DNA from: a virus
IMG/VR virus record: IMGVR_UViG_3300025960_000006
Span: 1-46,145 of that record
Reading direction: 5' to 3' (one strand)
Length of the DNA: 46,145 nt
Shown: positions 30,601 to 37,960 of the stretch, piece by piece
Position numbering within the stretch: position 1 is the stretch's first letter
Layout of the letters: each line of letters starts with the position of its first letter
Program-made: the position numbers and the translations under genes
Notes under the pieces: model-generated
What the model was told of the DNA's origin: nothing
What the model saw: the letters and a program-made list of their open reading frames with translations, nothing else
Databases searched by the model: none

Positions 30601-32204
30601 ATGCCGTTACGCTCAGCGATTCGAGCAAGGGGAGCATTGATATCATCGGCAGCACGGATAGCATCACCAAGCGTGCTCGTTGCAATGGTTCCAGGGGCAG
30701 CATTGGCAACTTCGCGTGCTGTTCCTGCCTCGACTGTACGAACCGCAGGAAGCTCTGCCCTTGAGAACCTAGCGAAAACCTTCGGTGCGAGAATCATTCC
30801 GACCAGTGTGCCACCAACGACTCCCATAGCCTTGTATTCAGACTGCGAGGTCTTCTGCATACCTGCGACTGACTGGAAGATTTCCATGGCAGTCGGGGAG
30901 TAGGTACGTGCTGCGATCTCCTTCGCGACCCAGGCGTTCTCCACTCGTTGTGCGAAAGCCTCGTCGGACTCGGCACCAACACGTTCGCCTGCTCTATTCA
31001 GTCGCCCCTTGCCCTGGCTCAGTTTGGGTGGTGTGGTTGTACGCATGTCTGGAGGAGGGATTGTCATTCCCTCTGGAACGGTAGGAGCCTCAGCGCCTTT
31101 CTTTTGTCTGTCTGTGTGAGTCACACTAGGTACAATTGCCGACCCCGGTACGACAGTTGAGCCTGGGATCGTGGGGGCGGATATGGTTGGTGCGCCTGGT
31201 GTCGGAGCTACTGCCACTGGTGGTCCTGACAGCGCCGATGGAGGCTTAGTGGTTCCTCGAGATTCAGCAAAGCCAGCCTCGGCAGGAGTCGTGACTGAAG
31301 GAATGGGTATCTCACTGGTGTCGAGTGCCGTTAGACCTGCTCGCGCAGCGACACCGGTTAGAGTAAGACCTGCTGTAGTCAGGGCGCCTTTCATTGGCAT
31401 GAAGTATTCGCCGGTCCAGACACCTGCCTGTTCTACAGCGGTCTCAGGCTTCAAGCCTGTGGTGCCTGTCACGGTCTTAGTAAGTCCTCGCGTACCTTCC
31501 GCAAGCTCGTTGAGGTAGTCGGCGACGTTCTGCATCGTCGAACTCTCCTCGACTGCCTGCATGCCACCCACGTGTCGAGCAGAGCGCGGTACGTCCTCCC
31601 GTGGAGTATTTGCCTCGATGCCTGCAAGGAATTGTGCTCCTGCGGCTGGGAGCGAGTAGACCAAACTGCCAAGCTCAGCGGCTTTCTGTCCTGCAAATCG
31701 TATCGGCCGCGTCATTTTATCCAGAGTCTCCATCGGAGTCTCTGGCTTGAACGGTCCTTCTTGTTCACGAGGAAAGAAGTCGGGCTCTGTGATCGGACGG
31801 TCGTGTACTACGCCGCGACGGGTTCGAAGCGCAGCGAGTTCGAAAGGGTCAGTCGTTGCGTAGTCTTCCATCGGCCCACGAGGCACAGGCTCTGGAAGAG
31901 GATCGGGCTCGGTAATAGGCTGAGGGATGACGACAGGTTGCTGGTCGAGATCGTGCATCTCCGTGAGGGGAGCAGGTCGAGGGAAACGCTGAGCCGCCAG
32001 GACGGGGTCACCGGCTTCTGGTGGAGCGCTAGGCTCTGATAGTGTTGTGTCGGGTGTGTAGTTAGGATCGCCCCACTCTAGCAACATTCTAAGCTGTTTA
32101 GCCTTCTCGTCTTCTTCGGGACTGAGGAGTGCCTGTAGCTCTTCCTGAGCGTCAGGAGGCGTGAACGAGCCTTCAGGGCCTCGACGAGCTGAGCGGAATG
32201 CCAT
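27648..32204 (-). CDS. Giant internal virion/ejection protein
   Basis: A 1518-residue protein, the largest here. The N-terminal 400 residues are Pro-, Glu- and Thr-rich and low in structure. A hydrophobic Gly/Ala stretch lies near residue 450 (MGVVGGTLVGMILAPK), and the rest is mostly helical, with another hydrophobic stretch near 1080 (ALYAMAPAVGLLYYAKALDA). Size, late position after small internal proteins and the helical build fit ejection proteins of short-tailed phages, which leave the capsid and span the envelope at infection. No lytic transglycosylase motif was seen. The start lies two bases after the palindrome. It carries an exact palindrome (31114) and a one-mismatch copy (28991). 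Confidence 0.75.
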   Translation of the reverse strand: MAFRSARRGPEGSFTPPDAQEELQALLSPEEDEKAKQLRMLLEWGDPNYTPDTTLSEPSAPPEAGDPVLAAQRFPRPAPLTEMHDLDQQPVVIPQPITEPDPLPEPVPRGPMEDYATTDPFELAALRTRRGVVHDRPITEPDFFPREQEGPFKPETPMETLDKMTRPIRFAGQKAAELGSLVYSLPAAGAQFLAGIEANTPREDVPRSARHVGGMQAVEESSTMQNVADYLNELAEGTRGLTKTVTGTTGLKPETAVEQAGVWTGEYFMPMKGALTTAGLTLTGVAARAGLTALDTSEIPIPSVTTPAEAGFAESRGTTKPPSALSGPPVAVAPTPGAPTISAPTIPGSTVVPGSAIVPSVTHTDRQKKGAEAPTVPEGMTIPPPDMRTTTPPKLSQGKGRLNRAGERVGAESDEAFAQRVENAWVAKEIAARTYSPTAMEIFQSVAGMQKTSQSEYKAMGVVGGTLVGMILAPKVFARFSRAELPAVRTVEAGTAREVANAAPGTIATSTLGDAIRAADDINAPLARIAERNGIPEEVVDSLDKNFRITTRQGGRALADSAVETARMETPSFRFNAPVALNDMARQSTAQSDTYLKLWDRADELTLMSQMRKYEVAEGKTPKAGPPTLEGQTIDDVTKAISDLERADPGLRDMLKANQGWNKAIRDFQASGEYGTVPKKHLDPNKPAMDDGSQAFLNSSRPNALGNLRGKETGANAIESQADMARGLIKERLDNEAVGRYVDAMRKRNPDSFVEVTKEQLAENPSWKQNVVSFKRRGQTEYYTTDPFLADVLRLDHTTITGWGGNALHSTKRMLESTTTGVLAPNFAVTSAIRSYWIAKFTTEQGFKAPTAVGTLLAIPQQLIPQIAKSISRGLENGSAGMLGEIYGKGWMDGLSKRLAVVYDESVYAQLKAAGSHRGSVLEQQARAKGLEDVTKWFDANAAASNTVRGAQHFWNAWKASIESIHNGPAFNFVKRNLGTESAPDLALRARRLTGDPRVGGEYYVGRDSNKRPIRFETDGSMTQRIAHTLVKGYGWTAENIGKNAIPWWNPTLQGAKRIGEAFLHDPVRFTRSTALYAMAPAVGLLYYAKALDAQGGDPNGRSYVDWILNGRSAFNRQMNFAVPLPGQPVEKSMEITFFHELNPFKRAAEIAWHHMLGSGIPKDDPSHFLLGMPDNVTARRPLNEDLWIAAHMFLDTAVIPPMPPIVNTAFGAYGIRGPQGMFGGVAYPVKGDPFNQNGGLPTSLELATRAMFGGVAESLGGFYAAATQSEGGWWNAVNNGMKQARDINIRKTPILRDLIGTLPDVSNVTDLSKEVFEHQKEFNDLSRFFKKWTVNEGRIGVKPASTGGGIAAQEQYGLQQLSPGNPGLQQGMPINPLYNEYMQEFYNRYMKESPNMVKGMDQGGIGFKSLWRNYGTATQKLERLKDVNHGTYDRWQREMEPDAKEELEQSGIDTTDRQQVVNFYRKKQFEALRVINYVRRAVETAMSAKYGKEIRLKDLKPFDQPSEPSPFMYPDLM
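28991..29003. repeat. Near-match 13-bp palindrome (12/13) in the ejection-protein gene
   Basis: GTGTGAATCGCAC differs at one base and lies in one of the longest gaps between exact copies. Confidence 0.6.
31114..31126. repeat. 13-bp palindrome copy 27 (inside ejection-protein gene)
   Basis: Exact GTGTGAGTCACAC, read as Val-Thr-His-Thr on the minus strand. Confidence 0.95.
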
Positions 32205-32206
32205 TC

Positions 32207-32219
32207 GTGTGACTCACAC
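32207..32219. repeat. 13-bp palindrome copy 28
   Basis: Exact GTGTGACTCACAC; it shares the G of the upstream TAG and lies two bases before the ejection-protein ATG. Confidence 0.95.
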
Positions 32220-32431
32220 TAACGTTGCTGGGCGAGAAGCATCTGAATGAGCTGTTCGGGTGTCATTCCATTGCTTGGCATTGGGCGGTTGGCTTCTTGG
32301 ACAGTCTCGATTGGACGGCTTCGCTGGGCTGTAGCAGTCATTTGGTTCAGAATGTTAGCGATCCCCGACTGGGGATCAATGAACTCCTCGAGAGGAGCGT
32401 TCTCGAGTTCGCCAGTTGGAAGATCAGGCAT
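32219..32431 (-). CDS. Small virion-region protein
   Basis: A 70-residue protein whose C-terminus (MTPEQLIQMLLAQQR) resembles the N-terminal helix of its upstream neighbour (ELIAQMMAQQ), suggesting related docking helices. Coupled by TGATG overlap with a GGGAGA Shine-Dalgarno. It ends in TAG shared with the palindrome. No family was recognised. Confidence 0.7.
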   Translation of the reverse strand: MPDLPTGELENAPLEEFIDPQSGIANILNQMTATAQRSRPIETVQEANRPMPSNGMTPEQLIQMLLAQQR

Positions 32432-32802
32432 CAGTATTCTCCCTCTGCGGACTCAGGTGGGCCAGACGATTCGTTTTCATCAGCTCCAGCCTGAATGTCT
32501 TTCGGAAGATTCTCCTGGCCCCAGTATTGGACGAAGGCCTGAATGTTCTCTGGCGACGGGTTGGCTTGAAGAGCGGCTTGGTCATCCTGTAGGTTCTCCC
32601 ACTTCATTCCGCTGCCAGGAGGCGGACCGCCTTCAGTTCCAGGAGCGGCACCCATGGCTCCTTGTACCTGTGCTAGCATAGCCTCGTCAGGCTGCATCGG
32701 TGGGGGCGCTGGCGGTCCTTGGTTCATAGGCATGCCCGGGGAGCCGCCTCCTCCCTGCTGCGCCATCATTTGAGCGATAAGTTCGTTCGGATCACCGGGC
32801 AT
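32431..32802 (-). CDS. Pro/Gly/Met-rich small virion protein
   Basis: A 123-residue low-complexity protein rich in Pro, Gly, Met and Gln (GGSPGMPMNQGPPAPPPM near residue 20) with an acidic end. I chose ATG 32802 in the TAATG overlap because GGAG lies eight bases upstream. Short disordered proteins of this kind occur beside ejection proteins. No family was recognised. Confidence 0.7.
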   Translation of the reverse strand: MPGDPNELIAQMMAQQGGGGSPGMPMNQGPPAPPPMQPDEAMLAQVQGAMGAAPGTEGGPPPGSGMKWENLQDDQAALQANPSPENIQAFVQYWGQENLPKDIQAGADENESSGPPESAEGEY

Positions 32803-33956
32803 TAGAATCTCCATGGAGTGGCGTAATCGCCATATGGCGAAGACGTATAGTCATAGGCTGCGTAAGGCGTATTGGGGTACGGCGGGCCTAGGGAACCAGA
32901 GTACTCGTCGGGATACGCGCCACCAATAGACGCGGCATCTTTTCCGACTAGCTTTGAGTATGGATGGTCTGAAGGATAGATGCTGCCGTAGCTGCCACTG
33001 GAACCTGAGGCATTTCCGTCTGAGTCGTAGGTCGCCCCTGTGGTCCCACCGACTGTGCCTTTAGTCGCGGCCTCTTTTCCAGGCATCAGCATCTTGGCAA
33101 GGCTTAGGAAATCAGATGACTTTGGTCCCTGCGCATCGGCCCTGCCTAGGTTTGCAGCGGCAGCATTCGCATTCGAGGCTCCTGACCCGTAGAGAGTGGT
33201 CATTAGCTTGTCGTAGTCGGACATGGTGCTGAGCTGCTGTTTACGACCCTCCGACTCTAACCCGACGATGGTTGAACCTGTGGGATCGACTGGAGCCACG
33301 TAGTTCGCTGTATCCTCGAACTGTTTCAGAGCAGGCAGGTACTGAGAAGTATGGCCAGCCTGACGTTTCAGAGACTCGTCGAGCGCAGAGCCACGAGCCT
33401 TGAGCATCGTCTCGGCGAGTTGCTGCCCAGGAGTTGGTCCCCTATCAGTCTGGCTTAGGGTCGGGAGGTTGCCTGCTGTACGCGTGCCCCAGCGATCCAT
33501 CAGAGTGTTAAGCTGACGTTCGCCGGTGCCCTGGGCTTGGTTGAGTAGGTTGATTATTTCGGCGTAGCTTTCGGCTTCCGATTTAGGCTTTTGATAGAGA
33601 TATTCGCCTCTGAGTCGATCATAATCTTGGGAAGCCTGTGCACCCCGAGTCTGAGCACGCCCCTGTCGCTCTTGTCCTTGATCGATAAGTCGCTGTTGGG
33701 TTGGGGAGTAGCTGGTAACCCATCGTCCTTGGTTCGGGTCATAGTAGGTTGCATTCCCAAATTGATCCGTGCGTAGTGCACCAGCCATACCTAATGCGCG
33801 TTCACGCTCTGCGCCAGTGTTGCCCAGAGCCTCATACAGCTGAGACATCTGAAGGGCTTGGTTCTGCTTCGCATCCTGACGAGCCTGCTGGCTCTTCAAG
33901 AAGTCAAGCACCATACCGGCTGCGGCAGTTCCCGCTGAAATCGGATCAAAAGGCAT
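32802..33956 (-). CDS. Internal virion-like protein A
   Basis: A 384-residue protein. The N-terminus (DPISAGTAAAGMVLDFLKSQQARQDAK) is a hydrophobic-amphipathic helix typical of internal/ejection proteins. The middle is helical and Gln-rich, and the end is a Tyr/Gly/Ser/Pro-rich tail (YPNTPYAAYDYTSSPYG). It is the first of three consecutive genes downstream of the two paralogues. GGAGG lies between the palindrome and the ATG. Confidence 0.72.
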   Translation of the reverse strand: MPFDPISAGTAAAGMVLDFLKSQQARQDAKQNQALQMSQLYEALGNTGAERERALGMAGALRTDQFGNATYYDPNQGRWVTSYSPTQQRLIDQGQERQGRAQTRGAQASQDYDRLRGEYLYQKPKSEAESYAEIINLLNQAQGTGERQLNTLMDRWGTRTAGNLPTLSQTDRGPTPGQQLAETMLKARGSALDESLKRQAGHTSQYLPALKQFEDTANYVAPVDPTGSTIVGLESEGRKQQLSTMSDYDKLMTTLYGSGASNANAAAANLGRADAQGPKSSDFLSLAKMLMPGKEAATKGTVGGTTGATYDSDGNASGSSGSYGSIYPSDHPYSKLVGKDAASIGGAYPDEYSGSLGPPYPNTPYAAYDYTSSPYGDYATPWRF

Positions 33957-33967
33957 AGCTGCCTCCG

Positions 33968-33980
33968 GTGTGAGTCACAC
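33968..33980. repeat. 13-bp palindrome copy 29
   Basis: Exact GTGTGAGTCACAC; it shares the G of the upstream TAG and is followed by GGAGG and the next ATG after 11 bases. Confidence 0.95.
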
Positions 33981-34786
33981 TAAAATACGGTCGAGGTGCG
34001 CTTCTGGACAGGCTTCTGACCGGAGAATGGATCGTTCGGGTCTTCGGACGACGTAACAGGGCCAGCCACAGCGTTAGGATCGAAGGGAGTGTTCCCAGCG
34101 CCTTGGGCACCACCGGCGATTGAGGCAAGTGCGCTTGTGTCGAATAGATCGCCTGGAACACCTGCACGGAACATGTCCGCGAACTTGGAACCGAAGTCAC
34201 CAATTGACGACTGAACCTGTGAGCTGTACGGGTTGACATCAAACGGATCACCAACTTCCAGCGTGCTTGCCCTCTGACGTCCAGTATTGGCGATGTCACC
34301 GAGCTTGCTGCGCTCTTGGTCGAGTAACGTCTTGCCGATATCTTGTAGCTGAGTGCGTACGCGAGAGCCTTGAGTGTCTAGTTCTTTAGCGCCAGCCCCG
34401 TATCCAGTGTCTGTGATGACACCGCGCTTACGTAGGTTGTCTAGGTAGCTGGTCGCCTTGCCGTACTGCTCGTTGTAGATGTCCCCAGCCAGAGGGTCAT
34501 CATACGTATCTGGTAGATAGGTCGACTCGAAACCTGGAGCGAACGTCGTGTCAAGCTGTCTATTTGCTGCGCTTCGTGTCGCCGTTGGATCTTTTGCAGC
34601 AATTGCAGCTTCTTTGGCCTGTTGATCAGCCCTGAGCTGGTTCAGATAGTCGAGCTGCATCTGCATTTGACGGTCTGAGGCTTGCTGTGCTGCAACGGCT
34701 TGAAGTCGAGCTGCCTCTGCCTGCCGCTGACGTACTGCCTCGGGGTCTTCGCCGCCGCCGCCGAATAGTGAACTGAGCCAAGACAT
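33980..34786 (-). CDS. Internal virion-like protein B (paralogue 1)
   Basis: A 268-residue protein. From about residue 85 it matches the neighbouring 273-residue protein: FEST-LP against FENTLVP, DIGKTLLDQERSKL against GIGDTLLANERAKL, FDPNAVAG against YDPYAVEG, and the identical-style end QKRTSTVF against KKRSTSVF. The N-terminus is a Gln/Ala-rich helix. The pair probably arose by tandem duplication and may form a mixed oligomer in the virion. AGGAGA precedes the ATG. Confidence 0.75.
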   Translation of the reverse strand: MSWLSSLFGGGGEDPEAVRQRQAEAARLQAVAAQQASDRQMQMQLDYLNQLRADQQAKEAAIAAKDPTATRSAANRQLDTTFAPGFESTYLPDTYDDPLAGDIYNEQYGKATSYLDNLRKRGVITDTGYGAGAKELDTQGSRVRTQLQDIGKTLLDQERSKLGDIANTGRQRASTLEVGDPFDVNPYSSQVQSSIGDFGSKFADMFRAGVPGDLFDTSALASIAGGAQGAGNTPFDPNAVAGPVTSSEDPNDPFSGQKPVQKRTSTVF

Positions 34787-34795
34787 GATGATCTC

Positions 34796-35617
34796 CTAGA
34801 AAACGGATGTTGAACGCTTCTTCGATGGAGGAGGCGAGCCAGACTCGTCGAGGCCAGTGGATAGTTTCCCGCCTTCAACTGCGTACGGATCGTATGAAAC
34901 GTTATTCGGACTCCGTACACCGCCACCCGCCGCAGCAAGACCACTAGTGTCGTATAGACCGCCTGTATCACCTACCGCGGTTGTGTACGAAGACGGAAAT
35001 GCCGCTAGGAACTGCGCAGCCTCAGTATTGGCTCTGTTATAGTATGGACTAGGATCGAAAGTTTCACCTGACTGACCACTTGCAGCAGAGAACCCTTCGT
35101 TCGCAAAACCTCTGAGTTTTGCTCTTTCGTTCGCAAGCAATGTGTCTCCGATGCCAGATAGCTTAGTGCTAACGCCTGGGTCTTGTGCTGTTATGGCTGC
35201 GAGCCCTGCATCTCTGCCAGAACTTGAGAGCGTCCCTCGCCTGAACATGTTGGCAATGAAATCCTGTGCGGAGCCTCGAGCTTTGTTAGTTATTGAGGTT
35301 GCGGTCGGACCATATGCTCCCGATGGCACGAGTGTGTTTTCGAAGCCCGTAGGCAGGAGTGCCTGAAGCTTTGCCTCGGCTGTAGGTCCGCTATATGCTG
35401 GCGGTGCAGGATTTGACGCCTGAGCGGCAGCGATCTGTTGAGCACTCGTATCCGGGGTCGGTGCGTCCAGAGGCTGACCTGCCTTAGGGTCTAGATACGC
35501 GATCTTGGCATAGACGGCAGGGTTCTCTCGACGAAGATTATCGAAATATGCTTGTTGCTCTGACGGAGAGTCGCCAGTAGATGTAACTTGTTGGCCGAAG
35601 CTAAGACCTACGGGCAT
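34796..35617 (-). CDS. Internal virion-like protein C (paralogue 2)
   Basis: A 273-residue homologue of the downstream gene across the last 190 residues, with a different N-terminus (Pro- and Gln-rich, GLSFGQQVTSTGDSPSEQQ near the start). No membrane segment. Strong AGGAGGGG Shine-Dalgarno. The conserved KRSTSVF-type C-terminus looks like a docking or processing tail. Function within the virion is inferred from position. Confidence 0.75.
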   Translation of the reverse strand: MPVGLSFGQQVTSTGDSPSEQQAYFDNLRRENPAVYAKIAYLDPKAGQPLDAPTPDTSAQQIAAAQASNPAPPAYSGPTAEAKLQALLPTGFENTLVPSGAYGPTATSITNKARGSAQDFIANMFRRGTLSSSGRDAGLAAITAQDPGVSTKLSGIGDTLLANERAKLRGFANEGFSAASGQSGETFDPSPYYNRANTEAAQFLAAFPSSYTTAVGDTGGLYDTSGLAAAGGGVRSPNNVSYDPYAVEGGKLSTGLDESGSPPPSKKRSTSVF

Positions 35618-35636
35618 CTGCCCCTCCTATCGAGTC

Positions 35637-35649
35637 GTGTGAGTCACAC
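35637..35649. repeat. 13-bp palindrome copy 30
   Basis: Exact GTGTGAGTCACAC; it shares the G of the upstream TAG, and the next ATG follows 19 bases later behind AGGAGG. Confidence 0.95.
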
Positions 35650-37943
35650 TAGCCTTGGATTGATCCCGTGAGCCAGATATTGAAGTACACAGTATAGCTA
35701 CCGGCGTAGCCCGCAGGGTAAAATGCATGGAATCCTTCTGTGTAATCAGCAACGTCCCGTGCCGATATGTCTAGGCTCCACCCTATATTAGGGCTGATCT
35801 GATAGGCGTAACTTACCAACCCAGCACCGGCAGTCGTTAACTGGTCTATTGCGAAGCCTCCGTACCAGCCAGCTGGTCCTGTATCAGCCACCCAGGCGTA
35901 CCCAATCGCACTCAAGTCACAAGCTTCATCTCCCCAAGTGAGGAAGTAGCAATAAGAAGCGCCGTTTATGGTTGTCCATGATCCTACCCCAATAGTGGTA
36001 TTGGTTCCTGGACCTTTTATAGGTCGCGATCGTCGGTTGAACCAACTGAGTACAAATCTGTTCTGCGGATTGTCTATGAACGTTGTGGCTCCGTTAGCGG
36101 TCCGGATCATTCCAATTAGTGTACGTGTGTTGTCGCCGCTCTTGATCTCCGTCCCTTCATTGGTCAGGGCAACGCTTGTCGCGTGTCCCGTAAGTGAGAA
36201 GTCAGCCGTGAGCACACCAGCATTAGAGAAAACATAAACATAGTACACTGTGGCTGCTCCAAGGGACTGACCTGCAACGCCATTGACATACGCATTGGAG
36301 TTGGTAAGTCCAACAATTCCAGATGTAGGAATCGGGACTAGAACCCCATTGATCTTGATGTGCCCACCATTAAATGGTGTGAAGCTCAGCTGCGTAGGGC
36401 TTATATAGCGCAGCCTGCCACAGTTTATCGACGGAGAAACAGTCGAGCCTGTTGGTCCTGTCGGCCCTGTCGGGCCTACTTCGCCTTGCGCTCCTGTAAT
36501 ACGGTGTCCGGCGAAGTATGTATTGGCTGCCGAGCCATCAATAAATGCAGCGCCGCCAGTCGACACGTACGCGAATGCTTCGTAGTAGTCGGTTCCACTC
36601 GCTATGTCATCTACACTAACCTGAGCAGTCACGATCCCGCCGCTTGAGGCGACATCTATTCCAGACTTGAGGGACACACCATTCTTGTAAATACCGACGG
36701 CTGCTACACCGCCAACTGCAATAGCGCCATTCACGACCATTGAGGCAGTAAGGCTTACCAATCCCGTCGGTGGCGTCCAGCGACTAATCGCAGGGTCGTA
36801 GCGAGCGCCTTGATCATATTCCTCGGTACCAAACGACATCTTAGTGTATACTTGATTAGGAATACCAGTCTGATTCGTGCCACCCTTAGATGCTCTGAAC
36901 CCAACTTCAGCGAGGCCCATCGTGACGACGCCGACCTCACCGAGAAAGGCGCCCATGAGAAATGTACCAATCCCTCCGAGGATTGTAGGAGTACCCGCAG
37001 AGGGTATATACGCCCACATCTCGTAGTAATCAGTACCGTTTGCGATGTCATCGATACTAAGTGTGGCTCCTGCCGCTGTACTGGGAGAGTAAAGATTAAC
37101 TGATCTAAAGCCTGATCCGTTCTTATAGATCGAAATAGCCACGAACGTATCGATGGTGTGGCCTGCAACATCCATCCCGCAGTCGATATGGATTTGCCCT
37201 GATGGCGGCGTCCATCGACTATTAGCTGTATCGTAAAAGCTTCCAGAGTCGTATAGCTCGGCTCCGAACGTAACCTTCGTCCATGTGGCTGCGGTGAGGC
37301 TTTGCGTTACACCGTTCTTGTGCGCACTGAACCCAATGGCATCGCCACCCGCAACACCCGCAGAAACAATCAACTGCTCCGTACGCAGTGGAGTCATCAG
37401 CTGCGTGTTATTCGTACCTGCTGTAGCCTCGGCTTGTGTCGCGATTCGAGCAGTAATCCCTTGACCGACACGCAAAGGCGTCATTATCTCTGTGTTGTTC
37501 GTGGCTTCCTGTGCTTGTGCCACCGTTGCAATACCAGGGGTAGGGCTTTGCGCGGTGATTGCCTGTGCAGTTCGCAGCGGCGTCATGTACTTATTGTTAT
37601 CGGTACCCTGCTCAGCCTCTGTCTGTGAGGCAGCGATCACCGCAAACGAAGTCCAGTAAGTGGGGTGCGCTGCAAATTCCTGAGCAAACGTTGGGGCGAT
37701 TGCTGCATTAGAACTTGTGTGTGCAACAGCACAGGAATACAACGTGCCAGTGCTAGGATCGATTATGAGATCACCAACCAAATAAGCGTGATCGTTCAGC
37801 CACTGGTTAGTCTCTTGGGCAACGATCGCAGTGAAGAGTGCCTGGTCGATTGACTCCATTGCAGCAGCGAACTCGGCGTGCCAAGGCTCCGATAGGAAGT
37901 CGGGAACGGCAAGATGGAAACGCGGTGTGTATGATAAGGTCAT
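35649..37943 (-). CDS. Tail fibre with stalk repeats, duplicated C1q-like modules and collagen-like insert
   Basis: A 764-residue fibre. After a short head, three stalk repeats occur about 32-36 residues apart (NNKYMTPLRTAQAI, NTEIMTPLRVGQGI, NTQLMTPLRTEQLI), a pattern common in phage fibres. Two C1q-like modules follow (each with SRWTPPSG or SRWTPPTG and SIYKNG or GIYKNG), then a GPTGPTGPTG collagen-like hinge and a C-terminal receptor-type domain. The ATG at 37943 abuts the palindrome and no Shine-Dalgarno is present. It ends in TAG shared with another palindrome. Confidence 0.85.
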   Translation of the reverse strand: MTLSYTPRFHLAVPDFLSEPWHAEFAAAMESIDQALFTAIVAQETNQWLNDHAYLVGDLIIDPSTGTLYSCAVAHTSSNAAIAPTFAQEFAAHPTYWTSFAVIAASQTEAEQGTDNNKYMTPLRTAQAITAQSPTPGIATVAQAQEATNNTEIMTPLRVGQGITARIATQAEATAGTNNTQLMTPLRTEQLIVSAGVAGGDAIGFSAHKNGVTQSLTAATWTKVTFGAELYDSGSFYDTANSRWTPPSGQIHIDCGMDVAGHTIDTFVAISIYKNGSGFRSVNLYSPSTAAGATLSIDDIANGTDYYEMWAYIPSAGTPTILGGIGTFLMGAFLGEVGVVTMGLAEVGFRASKGGTNQTGIPNQVYTKMSFGTEEYDQGARYDPAISRWTPPTGLVSLTASMVVNGAIAVGGVAAVGIYKNGVSLKSGIDVASSGGIVTAQVSVDDIASGTDYYEAFAYVSTGGAAFIDGSAANTYFAGHRITGAQGEVGPTGPTGPTGSTVSPSINCGRLRYISPTQLSFTPFNGGHIKINGVLVPIPTSGIVGLTNSNAYVNGVAGQSLGAATVYYVYVFSNAGVLTADFSLTGHATSVALTNEGTEIKSGDNTRTLIGMIRTANGATTFIDNPQNRFVLSWFNRRSRPIKGPGTNTTIGVGSWTTINGASYCYFLTWGDEACDLSAIGYAWVADTGPAGWYGGFAIDQLTTAGAGLVSYAYQISPNIGWSLDISARDVADYTEGFHAFYPAGYAGSYTVYFNIWLTGSIQG

Positions 37944-37956
37944 GTGTGACTCACAC
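37944..37956. repeat. 13-bp palindrome copy 31
   Basis: Exact GTGTGACTCACAC, flush with the tail-fibre ATG on the minus strand; the upstream TAA ends four bases before it. Confidence 0.95.
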
Positions 37957-37960
37957 TTGG

